NCBI RefSeq assembly: GCF_001465795.2
Contig: NZ_CP013659.2
Span: forward strand, 824,501-888,500
Length of the DNA stretch: 64,000 nucleotides
DNA from: Planococcus rifietoensis
GTDB lineage: Bacteria > Bacillota > Bacilli > Bacillales_A > Planococcaceae
Direction: 5' to 3'
Shown here: positions 38,989-51,104 of the stretch, piece by piece
Layout of the letters: each line of letters starts with the position of its first letter
Numbering within the stretch: position 1 is the first letter of the stretch
Position numbers and translations under genes: made by a program
Notes under the pieces: generated by a model
Databases searched by the model: none
Seen by the model: only the letters and a program-made list of their open reading frames with translations
Told to the model about the DNA's origin: nothing

Positions 38989-40032
38989 ATGGATCCAGTT
39001 CTGCAAGCGCAAGTGCATTTATTGCCTGAACTGCCAAGCTTGCTGAAAAAGCGCTATAGTATCCTCGAGCTGATTCAAACCGAACAGCCCGTTGGAAGGC
39101 GCACGATCAGCGAGATGACAGGCGCAGCCGAAAGGGAAATCCGCAAAGAGACCGATTTATTGAGGGACCAAGCCTTGATCGAAATGAGCAAGAGCGGCAT
39201 GAGCCTGACGATACTGGGAGACGATGTTCTTGACCAACTCCGTGAGCTGGTCAAGGAATTGGCTGGGACTGCAGAGCTCGAAACCGGGCTGCAAGCGAAA
39301 CTCGGCATCAAACAAGCCGTCGTTCTGCCAGGGGATAGCGACCGGTTATCTTCGGTCAAAGCCTCTATTGGCAGGCAAGCCGCTCGTATTGCGGAGGAAA
39401 TGTTCGAAAACTGCCGGACGATCGCTGTTACTGGCGGCAGTACAATGGCCGCCTTAGCAGCTGAAATCCGCACGGCGAGGAAAAACCCTGCCATGCAGTT
39501 TATCGCTGCAAGAGGCGGCCTGGGGGAAGAAATGCTTCACCAGGCGAACACCATCGCTTCATCCTTTGCCGAAAAAACAGGCGGAGCTGTCCGCACGCTT
39601 TATCTGCCTGAGCATTTGAGTGCGGAAGCGCTCGAAATGATGATGAGGGAACCTGTCATCAAAGAAATGATGGAGCTGTATGACCGGACGGATTTAGTCA
39701 TCCATGGAATCGGCGATGCAGAAGAGATGGCCATCAGGCGCCGCTCTTCCGTGAACGAAGTCGAGAAGATCAAGACAGGCGGGGCTGTTAGCGAAGCATT
39801 CGGTTATTATTTCGATAAAACCGGAAAAATAGTTTATCGCATCCCAACAGCGGGCATTCAATTAGAGCAGGTCCAAAAAGCACCGGCCATCATGGCGGTT
39901 GCCGGAGGACGCACGAAAGCGCGCGCCATCGAATCTTATTTCCAGGCCGCGCCTGAACGTACCATCCTCGTTACGGATGAAGGAGCAGCAAGGGCAATAC
40001 TTAACCTAACAACAAAATTGGAGGAATTATAA
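38989..40032 (+). CDS. cggR: Central glycolytic genes regulator
   Basis: CggR (347 aa) is a SorC-family repressor. It has an N-terminal winged helix (GRRTISEMTGAAEREIRKETDLLRDQALI) and a C-terminal sugar-phosphate domain (AVTGGSTMAALA, LVIHGIGDAEEMA). It represses its own operon until fructose-1,6-bisphosphate accumulates. The operator lies just upstream and gapA starts directly at its stop codon. Confidence 0.94.
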   Translation: MDPVLQAQVHLLPELPSLLKKRYSILELIQTEQPVGRRTISEMTGAAEREIRKETDLLRDQALIEMSKSGMSLTILGDDVLDQLRELVKELAGTAELETGLQAKLGIKQAVVLPGDSDRLSSVKASIGRQAARIAEEMFENCRTIAVTGGSTMAALAAEIRTARKNPAMQFIAARGGLGEEMLHQANTIASSFAEKTGGAVRTLYLPEHLSAEALEMMMREPVIKEMMELYDRTDLVIHGIGDAEEMAIRRRSSVNEVEKIKTGGAVSEAFGYYFDKTGKIVYRIPTAGIQLEQVQKAPAIMAVAGGRTKARAIESYFQAAPERTILVTDEGAARAILNLTTKLEEL

Positions 40033-41040
40033 ATGACTTTAAAATTAGCAATCAATGGTTTTGGCCGCATCGGCCGTGTCGTATTCCGTGAAGCAATGCA
40101 AAACAGTGAAGTGGAAGTAGTAGCAGTCAATGACCTTACAGATGCAGCTATGCTGGCACACCTTTTGAAATACGATTCAGTGCACGGCACGTTGGACGCT
40201 GAAGTTACTGCAGAAGGCAATTCAATTTTCGTCGACGGCAAGGAAATCAAAGTATTCGCTGAGAAAGACCCAGCGCAATTGCCGTGGAAAGAGCACCAAA
40301 TCGACATCGTGTTGGAATCTACAGGAATCTTCACAACAGAAGAAGCTGCATCTAAACACATCGAAGCCGGCGCTAAAAAAGTTATCCTTTCAGCTCCTGG
40401 CAAAGGCGGCATGAAAATGCTGGTTATGGGCGTTAACGAAGAAACTTATAACCCTGAAGAGCACCACGTCGTTTCGAATGCATCATGCACAACAAACGGC
40501 TTGTCTGGCATCTCTAAAGTGTTGAATGAAAAATTCGGCATCAAAAAAGCGATGATGACAACAATCCACTCTTACACGAACGACCAAGCATTGCTTGATG
40601 CACCTCACTCTGACTACCGCCGTGCGCGTGCAGCAGCTGAGTCAATGATCCCGACAACTACTGGCGCGGCGAAATCTGTTGCAAAAGTATTGCCTGAACT
40701 TGACGGCAAGATCGATGGCATGGCCATCCGCGTTCCAACACCGAACGTTTCGTTGATCGACCTTGTTGCTGAACTTGATAAAGATGCTTCTATTGAAGAA
40801 GTAAACCAAGCGCTGAAAGAAGCGACTGAAAATGAGCTGAAAGGTTACTTGGAATACAGCGAACTTCCGCTTGTATCACGCGACTATAATGGCAGCAAAG
40901 CTTCCGCTACAGTAGATGCTCAATCTACAATGGCTCTAGGCGGCAATATGGTGAAAGTTCTTGCTTGGTATGACAACGAATCCGGCTACTCTGCACGCTG
41001 TGTAGACTTGGCTGTACACATGTACAAAAAAGGGCTGTAA
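40033..41040 (+). CDS. gapA: Glyceraldehyde-3-phosphate dehydrogenase, glycolytic
   Basis: GAPDH of 335 aa. NAD-binding motif NGFGRIGR; catalytic Cys152 in SNASCTTN; His in TTIHSYTNDQ. The N-D-L-T-D stretch after the second beta-strand fits the NAD-dependent glycolytic isoform. The gene starts right at the cggR stop with GGAGG inside cggR. Codon use is more biased (ACA, GAA, AAA, CGT) than in neighbours, as expected for high expression. Confidence 0.96.
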   Translation: MTLKLAINGFGRIGRVVFREAMQNSEVEVVAVNDLTDAAMLAHLLKYDSVHGTLDAEVTAEGNSIFVDGKEIKVFAEKDPAQLPWKEHQIDIVLESTGIFTTEEAASKHIEAGAKKVILSAPGKGGMKMLVMGVNEETYNPEEHHVVSNASCTTNGLSGISKVLNEKFGIKKAMMTTIHSYTNDQALLDAPHSDYRRARAAAESMIPTTTGAAKSVAKVLPELDGKIDGMAIRVPTPNVSLIDLVAELDKDASIEEVNQALKEATENELKGYLEYSELPLVSRDYNGSKASATVDAQSTMALGGNMVKVLAWYDNESGYSARCVDLAVHMYKKGL

Positions 41041-41091
41041 GCTGAAAATCATAGCTTAATTACCAATGAACCTCTATAATAAAGAGGGTAA

Positions 41092-41127
41092 AAGGGGTGG
41101 GGAATTTACCCCACCCCTTATTTTTTT
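41092..41127 (+). terminator. Terminator-like hairpin between gapA and pgk
   Basis: The stem AAGGGGTGGGG/CCCCACCCCTT (loop AATTTA) is followed by A and seven Ts, 24 nt before pgk. Partial termination would give more gapA than pgk message. A smaller hairpin CCTCT/AGAGG precedes it at 41071-41087. Confidence 0.85.
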
Positions 41128-41150
41128 GAATATAATTAGGAGGTATTTTC

Positions 41151-42335
41151 ATGCTGCAGAAAATGACCATGAAAGACTTGGATTTAAAAGGGAAACGCGT
41201 ATTTTGCCGTGTAGATTTCAACGTACCGATGGAAGACGGGAAAGTGACAGACGACACGCGCATCCGTGCCGCGATGCCGACGATCAAGTATTTGGTCGAA
41301 CAAGGCGCAAAAGTCATCTTGGCAAGCCATCTCGGACGCCCGAAAGGCCAAGTTAACGAAGACATGAGATTAGCTGCGGCAGGCGCACGGTTGGCCGAAT
41401 TGCTCGGCAGCGACGTGAAATGCCTTGAAGAATCCGTAGGGGACACTGTGGAGCAGGAAATCGCTTCTCTTGAGCCCGGCGAAATTCTATTGCTTGAAAA
41501 CGTCCGTTTCCATGCAGGTGAAGAAAAGAACGATTCGGAACTCGCGAAACAATTTGCGGCTTTGGCCGACGTATTCGTCAACGATGCATTCGGCGCTGCG
41601 CATAGAGCGCATGCTTCGACTGCAGGAATCGCCGAACATTTGCCGGCAGTATCCGGCCTGTTGCTCGAAAAAGAGCTGGACGTTCTCGGCAAAGCTCTAT
41701 CCGAACCAGACCGTCCGTTTACCGCCATCATCGGCGGAGCGAAAGTAAAAGACAAAATCGGCGTCATCGACCATTTGCTCGACAAAGTTGATAACTTGAT
41801 CATCGGCGGCGGGTTGTCGTACACCTTCCTCAAGGCGCTCGGCCATGAAATCGGCAATTCACTTGTCGAAGAAGACAAACTCGATCTTGCCAAATCGTTT
41901 GTCGACAAAGCGAAAGAAAAAGGCGTGAAGTTTTATCTGCCGGTGGATGCGACAGTCGCGAACGAGTTCTCGAAAGACGCAGAGACCAAAACAGTGAAAA
42001 TCGAAGAAATTCCGTCCGATTGGATGGGGCTCGACATCGGGCCGGAAACAGCGAAAATGTATGCCGATGTCATCAACCAGTCGAAACTCATCATCTGGAA
42101 CGGACCGATGGGCGTGTTCGAAATGGAAGCTTTTGCAAACGGCACGAAATCCGTCGCTCAAGCGATGGCAGAAACTGAAGGCTATACAGTCATCGGCGGC
42201 GGCGACTCTGCAGCGGCAGTCGAGAAATTCCATGTGGCAGATAAAATGGACCATATTTCAACAGGCGGCGGAGCTTCTCTGGAATTCATGGAAGGCAAGG
42301 ATTTGCCGGGCGTTACCGCATTAACTGATAAATAA
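41151..42335 (+). CDS. pgk: Phosphoglycerate kinase
   Basis: PGK (394 aa). Substrate-binding [19 protein letters not shown] and SHLGRPKG; nucleotide-binding [14 protein letters not shown] and the C-terminal [17 protein letters not shown] at 41151 with AGGAGG 8 nt upstream gives [15 protein letters not shown]; two internal ATGs are possible but lack a ribosome site. Confidence 0.96.
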   Translation: MLQKMTMKDLDLKGKRVFCRVDFNVPMEDGKVTDDTRIRAAMPTIKYLVEQGAKVILASHLGRPKGQVNEDMRLAAAGARLAELLGSDVKCLEESVGDTVEQEIASLEPGEILLLENVRFHAGEEKNDSELAKQFAALADVFVNDAFGAAHRAHASTAGIAEHLPAVSGLLLEKELDVLGKALSEPDRPFTAIIGGAKVKDKIGVIDHLLDKVDNLIIGGGLSYTFLKALGHEIGNSLVEEDKLDLAKSFVDKAKEKGVKFYLPVDATVANEFSKDAETKTVKIEEIPSDWMGLDIGPETAKMYADVINQSKLIIWNGPMGVFEMEAFANGTKSVAQAMAETEGYTVIGGGDSAAAVEKFHVADKMDHISTGGGASLEFMEGKDLPGVTALTDK

Positions 42336-42348
42336 AGGGAGTGTTTTT

Positions 42349-43110
42349 GTGAGAAAACCGATCATTGCAGGAAACTGGAAAATGTATAAAACAGCATCAC
42401 AAGCGAAGGAATTTGTAGAAAAAGTAAACGGCTTAGTGCCGGATGCTGAAAAGCTTGATTCTGTCATTTGTGCTCCGGCTCTATACTTGACGCAATTAGT
42501 CGATGCTGCTGAGAACAGCGCATTGAAAATTGGCGCACAGACGATGCACGATAAAGGCGAAGGCGCATTCACTGGTGAAATTAGCCCTGTACAATTGGCA
42601 GATATCGGCGTCAACTACGTCATTATCGGCCATTCTGAACGCCGCCAGTATTTCAATGAAACCGATGAAACAGTCAATGCAAAAGTGAAGTCGGCATTTT
42701 CGCATCAATTGACGCCGATCCTTTGTGTCGGTGAAACAGACGAACAGCGTGAAGCGGGCCAAATGGAAAGCATCGTGGAATCGCAAGTCGAAAAAGCAGT
42801 AGAAGGATTGACCGATGCACAAATCGCCGAGCTAGTCATTGCTTACGAGCCAATCTGGGCAATCGGAACAGGCAAAACAGCGACAGCTGAAGACGCTAAC
42901 GAAGCTTGTGGCATCGTGCGCAAAAAAATCGCTTCGCTTTACAGCGATGAAACAGCTGAAAAAGTCCGCATCCAGTACGGCGGAAGCGTGAAACCTGCCA
43001 ATATTCAGGAACTCCTATCAATGGAACACATCGACGGCGCATTAGTCGGCGGGGCGAGCTTGGAAACGGACTCGTTCGTCAAATTGTTGGAGGCGGGTTC
43101 AAATGCGTAA
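42349..43110 (+). CDS. tpiA: Triosephosphate isomerase
   Basis: TIM (253 aa) with Lys in GNWKMYK, His in IIGHSERR, catalytic Glu in [11 protein letters not shown] and the phosphate-binding GGSVKP and VGGASL. GTG start 13 nt after pgk, behind AAAGGGAG. Overlaps gpmI by 8 nt. Confidence 0.96.
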   Translation: MRKPIIAGNWKMYKTASQAKEFVEKVNGLVPDAEKLDSVICAPALYLTQLVDAAENSALKIGAQTMHDKGEGAFTGEISPVQLADIGVNYVIIGHSERRQYFNETDETVNAKVKSAFSHQLTPILCVGETDEQREAGQMESIVESQVEKAVEGLTDAQIAELVIAYEPIWAIGTGKTATAEDANEACGIVRKKIASLYSDETAEKVRIQYGGSVKPANIQELLSMEHIDGALVGGASLETDSFVKLLEAGSNA

Positions 43111-44635
43111 AACGGCACATCCGGCAGCGTTAATCATCTTGGATGGCTTCGGCTGCCGCGAAGAAACCGCTGGAAATGCAGTTGCACAAGCGCATAAACC
43201 GAATTTCGACAGACTTTGGAACGACTATCCCCATGAACTGTTGACAGCTTCGGGTGAAGCGGTCGGTTTGCCGGACGGGCAAATGGGCAATTCCGAAGTT
43301 GGCCATTTGAATATCGGTGCGGGCCGCATTGTTTACCAAAATTTGACACGCATCCATAAATCAATTAAAGACGGCGATTTCTTTGAAAATGCCGCATTCT
43401 TAGATGCTGTCATGAATGCCAAAGAAAACGGCAAAGCTTTGCATGTCATGGGCTTGCTTAGCGACGGGGGCGTCCATAGCCATTATGAGCACCTGTTCGC
43501 TTTATTGCGCCTCGCGAAACAGCAAGGCTTGAGTGAAGTCTATGTACACGGATTTTTGGACGGCCGCGATGTCGGTCCAAAAACAGCGCTTCGTTATATA
43601 GAAGAAACCGAAAAACAAATGCAACAAATCGGCATCGGGCGTTTCGCTTCCATCAGTGGGCGTTACTATGCGATGGATCGTGACAAGCGTTGGGAACGCG
43701 TTGAACTTGCTTACCGCGCAATAGTCGACGGGATCGGGCCAAGCGCCAGTTCTGCTGCGGCTGGAGTAGAAGCATCTTACGCGGAAGGAATTGTCGATGA
43801 ATTCGTCCTGCCGTTTACGGTCGTGAAAGAAGGGGAAGTGCCTGCTGTAATCGAATCAGGCGACTCCGTCATCTTCTTCAATTTCCGTCCGGACCGGGCC
43901 ATCCAGTTGACAACCGTGTTGACGCGTCCCGATTTTGCCCATTTCCCGCTTAGCATCCAGCATCCACAAGAATTGGTGTTTATCAGTTTCACGACTTACA
44001 GTGAAGAGTTGAAGACCCGTATTGCTTACGGCAACGTCAATTTGGTGAATACAATCGGGGAAGTATTATCGGCGAACGGCATGACCCAATTGCGCATTGC
44101 CGAAACGGAAAAATACCCGCATGTCACATTCTTCATGAGTGGCGGGCGGGAAGAAGTGTTCCCAGGGGAAGACCGCATTCTCGTGTCGTCGCCGAAAGTG
44201 GCAACGTACGATTTGCAGCCTGAAATGAGCGCCTATGAAGTGACTGACCGTCTTGTAGAACAAATCGATGCAGGCGCACACGATGCAATCATCTTGAACT
44301 TCGCCAATCCAGACATGGTCGGCCACAGCGGCATGCTCGAGCCGACAATCAAGGCAGTCGAAGTCGTGGATGAATGTCTCGGCCGTATCGTTGAAGCACT
44401 CCATCGCCAAGGCGGATCGGCGCTCATCACGGCCGACCACGGCAACGCAGACGAAGTGCTGACAGAAGACGGCTTACCGATGACGGCACATACGACTAAC
44501 AAAGTGCCCGTCATTTTGACGAAGCACGGCGAAGTCTTGCGCAGCGGCGGCATTCTAGCGGATCTCGCACCAACGATCCTCAAACTGCTCGATGTTGAGC
44601 AGCCAAAAGAGATGACTGGAAAACCGTTGTATTAG
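43103..44635 (+). CDS. gpmI: 2,3-bisphosphoglycerate-independent phosphoglycerate mutase
   Basis: Mn-dependent iPGM (510 aa) of the alkaline phosphatase superfamily. Metal and phosphoserine motifs are ILDGFG (Asp14), [16 protein letters not shown] (Ser64), [21 protein letters not shown] and ADHGNAD. Overlaps tpiA. The usual tight gpmI-eno junction is opened here by a 386-bp stretch carrying a repeat. Confidence 0.96.
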   Translation: MRKTAHPAALIILDGFGCREETAGNAVAQAHKPNFDRLWNDYPHELLTASGEAVGLPDGQMGNSEVGHLNIGAGRIVYQNLTRIHKSIKDGDFFENAAFLDAVMNAKENGKALHVMGLLSDGGVHSHYEHLFALLRLAKQQGLSEVYVHGFLDGRDVGPKTALRYIEETEKQMQQIGIGRFASISGRYYAMDRDKRWERVELAYRAIVDGIGPSASSAAAGVEASYAEGIVDEFVLPFTVVKEGEVPAVIESGDSVIFFNFRPDRAIQLTTVLTRPDFAHFPLSIQHPQELVFISFTTYSEELKTRIAYGNVNLVNTIGEVLSANGMTQLRIAETEKYPHVTFFMSGGREEVFPGEDRILVSSPKVATYDLQPEMSAYEVTDRLVEQIDAGAHDAIILNFANPDMVGHSGMLEPTIKAVEVVDECLGRIVEALHRQGGSALITADHGNADEVLTEDGLPMTAHTTNKVPVILTKHGEVLRSGGILADLAPTILKLLDVEQPKEMTGKPLY

Positions 44636-44683
44636 AAAGTTTAAAAAGTTATAGAATGTTTGTAAAAGAGAGTGATGAACTCG

Positions 44684-44853
44684 TTTCAGGCGGACGCTTT
44701 CCGTGGGCACGGCCTCAGCCGCTTCCCTCGCTTACGCTCAGTCCAGGGTCTTCAGCTCGTGCTGTTCCCGCAGGAAACGAATCGTGCAAAGCACGATTCG
44801 TTTGCGACGCAGAAGCGCAGCGATGCAGGAGCATATCTTTGCTCTTCGCCGCC
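44684..44853 (+). repeat. GC-rich dispersed repeat, copy A (between gpmI and eno)
   Basis: Fills most of the 44636-45021 gap. It begins GGCGGACGCTTTCCG, has a core AGCCGCTTCCCTCGCTT...GTCCAGGGTCT and a segment TTCCCGCAGG, then a perfect 13-bp hairpin AAACGAATCGTGC/GCACGATTCGTTT (44775-44803). The core recurs inverted downstream of eno (copy B) and the outer parts recur at 51.5 kb (copy C). Short open frames inside it are not genes. Confidence 0.8.
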
Positions 44854-44991
44854 TTACACTCTTTCATCTGTCCTACTCAATGCAACTGTTTTGTGGAATA
44901 TCATTTGTATTGAAATAATATGGATAAAACTTATTATTAACTCATAAAGTTTAAAATCTGCACATTTCGAATAATTTATAAACGAAATTGA

Positions 44992-46317
<1,326 letters not shown>

Positions 46318-46336
46318 TAGTGAATAGGTGAGGAAG

Positions 46337-46368
46337 AGCTGCCGGAGATTTTTTCCGGCAGCTTTTCT
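46337..46368 (+). terminator. Terminator after eno
   Basis: The stem AGCTGCCGGA/TCCGGCAGCT is followed by TTTT. Confidence 0.85.
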
Positions 46369-46439
46369 GTTAGAATGTGTGAGCAAGATAGAGCTTGCTT
46401 AGTGTAAGTTGTCTGAAGCTGATTTATGAATCATTGTAA

Positions 46440-46562
46440 AAAGCTTACGCTTCAGGGGCATGCTTGCCGAGGGGCGGGCGTCGAGCCCTTATGGCTACGC
46501 CATATAGGTCTCGCCTGTCCCGCGCAGTCCCTCCGGCGTCAGCCCCTTGCGCTCCAGCTTTG
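46440..46562. repeat. GC-rich repeat element D downstream of eno
   Basis: Starts AAAGCTTACGCTTCAGGGGC and ends GCCCCTTGCGCTCCAGCTTT, which are imperfect inverted ends; the interior contains CCGAGGGGCGGGCG, GGTCTCGCC and CCCTCCGGCG. It is different from copies A-C and is much more GC-rich than the adjacent spacer. No coding sequence in it. Confidence 0.65.
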
Positions 46563-46639
46563 AAAAATTTCTATAAAAACTGGGCTTTGCTCATAGACTT
46601 TCTAATAAATATCGGGTGTTAATCAGAACGGAGCAAAAT

Positions 46640-46831
46640 AGCGCAGAACCCCTTACTGCTCCTGCAGCGCTTCGCACTGCATCGCAAAGAATTAGCCTCG
46701 TTCATGTCGGCTAATTCTTGCCTGCGGGAAAGCGAGACAGATGAGACCCTGGACTGAGCAAAGCGAGGGAAGCGGCTCAGCGCTCGCCCCCGGCAAATGT
46801 ATAGGCGAAGTAAAGCTAAGCCTACACATTT
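46640..46831 (-). repeat. GC-rich dispersed repeat, copy B (inverted relative to A)
   Basis: Read on the minus strand it has the same core as copy A (46744-46780), the same CCCGCAGG and the same GATGCAG..GCAGGAGCA end. The private hairpin is different: AAGAATTAGCC/GGCTAATTCTT (46687-46719). A second hairpin AAATGTATAGGC/GCCTACACATTT lies at 46795-46831. The rest of the 46318-47085 spacer (46832-47010) shows no gene. Confidence 0.75.
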
Positions 46832-47017
46832 GCGATGCTCGAGCTTCTCGAGAGTAGAGCAAGCTTTTGTTGCAGCTATTTTGCGGAGTGAAGTTTAAAT
46901 GCAATCTTACTTTCCGCTCTACTAGATAAAGCAACTGTTCCTCACCAACAAATTCAAAAAAGAATGAACAGAAAAAGATGAAATGGTCTAAACTATTTGT
47001 ATTTTTTAGGGGCTCTA

Positions 47018-47046
47018 TTGCTTGAGGTTTCAATTTTTGGTAAACT
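47018..47046 (+). promoter_or_regulatory. Likely secG promoter
   Basis: TTGCTT (47018-47023) and TAAACT (47041-47046) are 17 bp apart. Confidence 0.5.
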
Positions 47047-47085
47047 AGAGTTTGTTGTGAAGGTTCTTTTCAGGAGGTGGTATTT

Positions 47086-47313
47086 ATGCATACATTGTTA
47101 ATGACATTACTTCTTATCGTCTCGATCGCTTTGATTGTTGTCGTTCTATTGCAATCAGGGAAAAGTGCAGGCCTTTCAGGAGCCATCTCCGGTGGAGCAG
47201 AGCAACTTTTCGGCAAGCAAAAAGCCCGTGGGTTGGATCTTGTCCTACACCGGGTGACGATCGTCCTTGCTGCCTTATTCTTTATTCTGGCTATCGCCGT
47301 AACGAAAGTATAA
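47086..47313 (+). CDS. secG: Preprotein translocase subunit SecG
   Basis: SecG (75 aa) with two membrane helices (about 2-22 and 52-72) separated by [26 protein letters not shown], the family loop. Start ATG 47086 (MHTLLMTLL) 6 nt after AGGAGG; an upstream GTG overlaps the ribosome site. It assists SecYEG. Confidence 0.93.
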   Translation: MHTLLMTLLLIVSIALIVVVLLQSGKSAGLSGAISGGAEQLFGKQKARGLDLVLHRVTIVLAALFFILAIAVTKV

Positions 47314-47325
47314 TGTAGAGCACAT

Positions 47326-47357
47326 CGCCTGACCATTTAGTGGTTGGGCGTTTTCTT
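47326..47357 (+). terminator. Terminator after secG
   Basis: The 10-bp stem CGCCTGACCA/TGGTTGGGCG (two G-T pairs) is followed by TTTTCTTTT. Confidence 0.75.
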
Positions 47358-47420
47358 TTAGGGGAAATTGGGCACTGGCCTATATAATATAGTAAGTAAA
47401 TTTAGTTGGAGGGAACTTTT

Positions 47421-48167
47421 ATGCGCATTTCACAACCGAAACCATTCTTCTTTGAGCAAGGGCCGCGTGCAGTTCTGTTATTGCACGGCTTTACCGGAAA
47501 TTCCGCAGATGTCCGGATGCTCGGGCGATTCTTGGAAACAAAAGGCTACACAAGCATTGCGCCGCATTATGCAGGGCATGGCGTGGCGCCGGAGAAGCTG
47601 GTGGAGACAGGCCCCGTAGATTGGTGGAAAGACGTCGAACAGGCGTATCAAACACTGGTCGACAAGGGATACCAGGAGATTGCGGTGGCCGGCTTGTCGC
47701 TCGGCGGCGTATTCAGCTTGAAACTAGGGTATACAAAGCCTATCAAGGGCATTGTGACGATGTGTGCGCCGATGCACATGAAATCTACCGACCTGATGTA
47801 CCAGGGCGTTTTGGAGTATGCCCGTGAATACAAGAAATATGAAGGAAAAGATGATAAGCTTATCGAAGAAGAGATGAAGAAGTTCGAGGAAAAGCCGATG
47901 GAAACACTCGCTGAACTGCGTGAGTTGATCGGTGAAGTACGGAATAACGTCGATCATGTCTATGCACCGCTTTTCGTCGTCCAAGGCTCATTGGACAAAG
48001 TTATCAATACAGAGTCTGCGAACATTATCCACGACGAAGCGGAGTCGACTGACAAGCGCATCAAATGGTACGAGAAATCGGGCCATGTCATCACGCTGGA
48101 TCAGGAGAAAAAGCAATTGCATGAAGATATATATGAGTTTCTCGAATCGCTCGACTGGAGCGTGTGA
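47421..48167 (+). CDS. Carboxylesterase (Est30-like)
   Basis: Alpha/beta-hydrolase of 248 aa. Oxyanion motif LLHGFTGN, nucleophile Ser93 in GLSLGG, Asp in VQGSLDKVI and His in KSGHVITLD. The pattern fits the thermostable Est30 monoacylglycerol/short-ester esterases found between secG and rnr in Bacillales. ATG 47421 after GGAGGG; an in-frame ATG at 47406 precedes the ribosome site. Confidence 0.9.
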   Translation: MRISQPKPFFFEQGPRAVLLLHGFTGNSADVRMLGRFLETKGYTSIAPHYAGHGVAPEKLVETGPVDWWKDVEQAYQTLVDKGYQEIAVAGLSLGGVFSLKLGYTKPIKGIVTMCAPMHMKSTDLMYQGVLEYAREYKKYEGKDDKLIEEEMKKFEEKPMETLAELRELIGEVRNNVDHVYAPLFVVQGSLDKVINTESANIIHDEAESTDKRIKWYEKSGHVITLDQEKKQLHEDIYEFLESLDWSV

Positions 48168-48193
48168 GACGGTCTCAAAAGGAGGAGTTAGGA

Positions 48194-50512
48194 TTGGACA
48201 AGAATGAACAGTCATTGGATCAACGTTTATTGGCCTTTATGCGCGAAGAAGCATACAAGCCATTAACGGTGACAGAAATTGAAGAACAGTTCGGCTTTGA
48301 AGACGCCGACGAATTTAAGGAATTGGTGAAGACGCTCGTCAAGCTCGAGGAAAAAGGCGAATTGGTGCGTTCACGTTCGAATCGCTACGGTGTGCCGGAT
48401 CGCATGAACTTGATGCGTGGCAAATTCATCGGCCACGCCAAAGGCTTCGGCTTTTTTGCGCCTGAAGAAGCAGGCCTCGACGATGTCTTTATCCCGCCGA
48501 ATGAAGTGAACGGAGCGGTAAACGGCGACACAGTCATGATCCGTGTTTCTGAAGGGTCATCTGGAGACCGCCGCGAAGGATCCGTCATCCGCATCTTGGA
48601 ACGCGGCACAACGAAAGTCGTCGGCACGTTCCAGGCGAACAAAGGCTTTGGCTTTGTCGTCACGGATGACAAGAAAATGAATATGGATATCTTTATTGCG
48701 AAAGACGATACACTCGGTGCCGTCGACGGCCATAAAGTCGTCGTCGAAATCACCGGCTGGCCGGAAGGGCGTTTGTCCGCAACGGGCATGGTTACACAAG
48801 TGCTCGGGCATAAAAACGACCCAGGCGTCGATATTTTGTCGATTATCCATAAATACGGCATCGAGGTAGAATTCCCGCAGGATGTGCTGGACCAGGCAAA
48901 TGCTGTGCCGGACCAAATCGATCCCGAAGACCTGAATGACCGCCGTGATTTGCGCGATGAGCAGATTGTGACGATCGATGGGGCGGATGCGAAAGATTTG
49001 GATGATGCTATTCAAGTCAAGAAGTTTGATGATGGCACATACAAACTCGGCGTCCATATTGCAGACGTCAGCCATTACGTCACAGAAGGCTCACCGATCG
49101 ACCGTGAAGCTTATGACCGGGCGACGAGTATTTACTTGACGGACCGCGTCATTCCGATGATTCCGCACCGCTTGTCGAACGGTATCTGCTCGCTCAACCC
49201 GCAAGTTGACCGTCTGACCTTGTCTTGTGAAATGATTTTCAACGACAAAGGAGAAGTGTTGTCCCACGATATTTTCCAGAGCGTCATCAACACATCGGCA
49301 CGCATGACCTATACAGATGTATATGAAATTCTTGAAAAAGACAATCAGGAATTGAAAGAACAATACGCTGAACTGGTTCCGATGTTCGAATTGATGAAAG
49401 AACTTTCAGCTGTCTTGCATCAGCGCCGCATGACACGTGGAGCGATCGATTTCGACTTTAAAGAGTCCAAAGTAATTGTGGACGATGAAGGTTACCCGAT
49501 TGATATCGTTGTTCGTGAGCGCACAGTTGCTGAGCGTTTGATCGAAGAATTCATGCTCGCAGCGAATGAAACCGTCGCAGAACACTTCCATCGCATGGAT
49601 GTGCCGTCCCTATACCGCATTCACGAAGAGCCGAAAACGGAAAAATTGCAGCGCTTTTTCGAATTCATTACGAATTTCGGTATTACCGTTAAAGGTTCTG
49701 GGGATGAAGTTTCTCCAAAGGCTTTGCAGGAAATCATCGAATCTATCGCAGGCAAGCCTGAAGAGCCAGTCGTGTCGACGATGATGTTGCGCTCTATGCA
49801 ACAGGCGAAATATTCTTCACATAGCCTTGGCCATTTCGGTTTATCGACGGAATTCTATACGCATTTCACGTCGCCGATCCGCCGCTATCCGGATTTGATC
49901 ATCCATCGTCTGATCCGCACGTATTTGATTGAAAAAGACTTGTCGAAAAAGACAATTCGCCATTGGGAAGCGGAAATGGATGATATCGCAACTCACACAT
50001 CTGACCGTGAACGACGTGCAGTGGAAGCGGAGCGCGATACGGATGCACTGAAGAAAACACAGTACATGGCAGATAAAGTCGGAGAAGAATTCGACGGCAT
50101 AGTCTCATCTGTGACGAACTTCGGCATGTTTGTCGAGCTGCCGAATACCATTGAAGGTTTGGTCCACGTGTCCAACTTGACGGATGATTATTATCAATTT
50201 GATGACCGTCAGATGATGATGATCGGCGAACGAACCAAGCGCCAGTTCCGCATCGGTGATGAAGTCAAAGTACGGGTTATCGGTGTCAAACCGGAAGAGT
50301 CATCCATCGACTTTGAAATCGTCGGCATGACGCAAAATACGCGCCGCAGTTCGCGCAAAGAAACCCCGAAAGTGATTCGCAGCGGCCGTAATGGCGATAA
50401 GCCAAGAGACGGCAAAAAACGTGGCGAAGGCGGGGCAGACCGCAAGCCGAAAAACAAGAAAAAGTTTTATGAAAAGCCTGCCAAACAGCAAGGCCGCAAC
50501 AAGAAGAAATAA
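48194..50512 (+). CDS. rnr: Ribonuclease R
   Basis: 3'-5' exoribonuclease of 772 aa. An N-terminal helix-turn-helix, two cold-shock domains ([33 protein letters not shown]), the RNB catalytic domain with [12 protein letters not shown], a C-terminal S1 domain ([30 protein letters not shown]), and a Lys/Arg-rich tail. Start TTG 48194 behind GGAGGAG. RNase R works with SmpB-tmRNA in degrading non-stop messages, matching the gene order. Confidence 0.95.
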   Translation: MDKNEQSLDQRLLAFMREEAYKPLTVTEIEEQFGFEDADEFKELVKTLVKLEEKGELVRSRSNRYGVPDRMNLMRGKFIGHAKGFGFFAPEEAGLDDVFIPPNEVNGAVNGDTVMIRVSEGSSGDRREGSVIRILERGTTKVVGTFQANKGFGFVVTDDKKMNMDIFIAKDDTLGAVDGHKVVVEITGWPEGRLSATGMVTQVLGHKNDPGVDILSIIHKYGIEVEFPQDVLDQANAVPDQIDPEDLNDRRDLRDEQIVTIDGADAKDLDDAIQVKKFDDGTYKLGVHIADVSHYVTEGSPIDREAYDRATSIYLTDRVIPMIPHRLSNGICSLNPQVDRLTLSCEMIFNDKGEVLSHDIFQSVINTSARMTYTDVYEILEKDNQELKEQYAELVPMFELMKELSAVLHQRRMTRGAIDFDFKESKVIVDDEGYPIDIVVRERTVAERLIEEFMLAANETVAEHFHRMDVPSLYRIHEEPKTEKLQRFFEFITNFGITVKGSGDEVSPKALQEIIESIAGKPEEPVVSTMMLRSMQQAKYSSHSLGHFGLSTEFYTHFTSPIRRYPDLIIHRLIRTYLIEKDLSKKTIRHWEAEMDDIATHTSDRERRAVEAERDTDALKKTQYMADKVGEEFDGIVSSVTNFGMFVELPNTIEGLVHVSNLTDDYYQFDDRQMMMIGERTKRQFRIGDEVKVRVIGVKPEESSIDFEIVGMTQNTRRSSRKETPKVIRSGRNGDKPRDGKKRGEGGADRKPKNKKKFYEKPAKQQGRNKKK

Positions 50513-50538
50513 AAAAAGCGGCCGCGTGCCGCTTTTTC
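50513..50538 (+). terminator. Hairpin between rnr and smpB
   Basis: The stem AAAAAGCGGC/GCCGCTTTTT has loop CGCGT and lies 24 nt before smpB. Likely partial terminator. Confidence 0.7.
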
Positions 50539-50560
50539 CAACAGTTTGAGGTGAACAGAA

Positions 50561-51025
50561 ATGGCCAAAGGAGAAGGCAAAGTAATTGCCCAGAATAAAA
50601 AAGCGGGATTCGATTTTGCGATTGAAGAAACGATCGAAGCGGGGATTGTCCTGCTCGGTACGGAGATCAAATCCGCCAGAAGCGGCAAAGTGCAGATCAA
50701 AGATGCATTTGTCCGCATCCGGAACGGGGAAGCGTGGATTTCCAATATGCACATCTCGCCGTATGAACAGGGCAACCAGTTTAACCACGACCCGCTGCGC
50801 TCGCGCAAGCTCTTGCTTCATAAAAAGCAGATCAACGAACTGGTCGGCAAATCGAAAGTCGAAGGGGCAGCAATTGTCCCGCTCAAGATGTATTTGAAAG
50901 ACGGATATGCCAAAGTGCTGCTCGGCGTCGGTAAAGGGAAGAAGAAATACGACAAGCGCGAAGACTTGAAGAAGAAAGACGCGAAGCGTGCTATCGACCG
51001 CGCGCTCAAAGAGAGAAGCCGTTAA
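50561..51025 (+). CDS. smpB: SsrA-binding protein SmpB
   Basis: SmpB (154 aa) is the tmRNA partner in trans-translation. Beta-barrel motifs [25 protein letters not shown] and [11 protein letters not shown]; the basic C-terminal tail ([20 protein letters not shown]) enters the decoding centre. tmRNA is encoded 80 nt downstream. Confidence 0.96.
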   Translation: MAKGEGKVIAQNKKAGFDFAIEETIEAGIVLLGTEIKSARSGKVQIKDAFVRIRNGEAWISNMHISPYEQGNQFNHDPLRSRKLLLHKKQINELVGKSKVEGAAIVPLKMYLKDGYAKVLLGVGKGKKKYDKREDLKKKDAKRAIDRALKERSR

Positions 51026-51027
51026 AC

Positions 51028-51056
51028 TTGAACTCTGACATGTTTTGTCCTATACT
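51028..51056 (+). promoter_or_regulatory. Promoter of ssrA
   Basis: TTGAAC (51028-51033) and TATACT (51051-51056) are 17 bp apart; the -35 starts 3 nt after the smpB stop. Confidence 0.75.
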
Positions 51057-51104
51057 GGTAACAGTACACCGAAGCTAAACCACTTCCGTGTTCTCTTTTA
51101 ATGA

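Noticed and set aside
44656..44947. Three overlapping short reading frames of 71-91 codons between gpmI and eno
   Set aside because: They lie in different frames of the GC-rich repeat copy A, have no ribosome sites and read through its hairpin.
46692..47033. A 113-codon minus-strand reading frame downstream of eno
   Set aside because: It runs through repeat copy B and its hairpins; composition and lack of a ribosome site argue against a gene.
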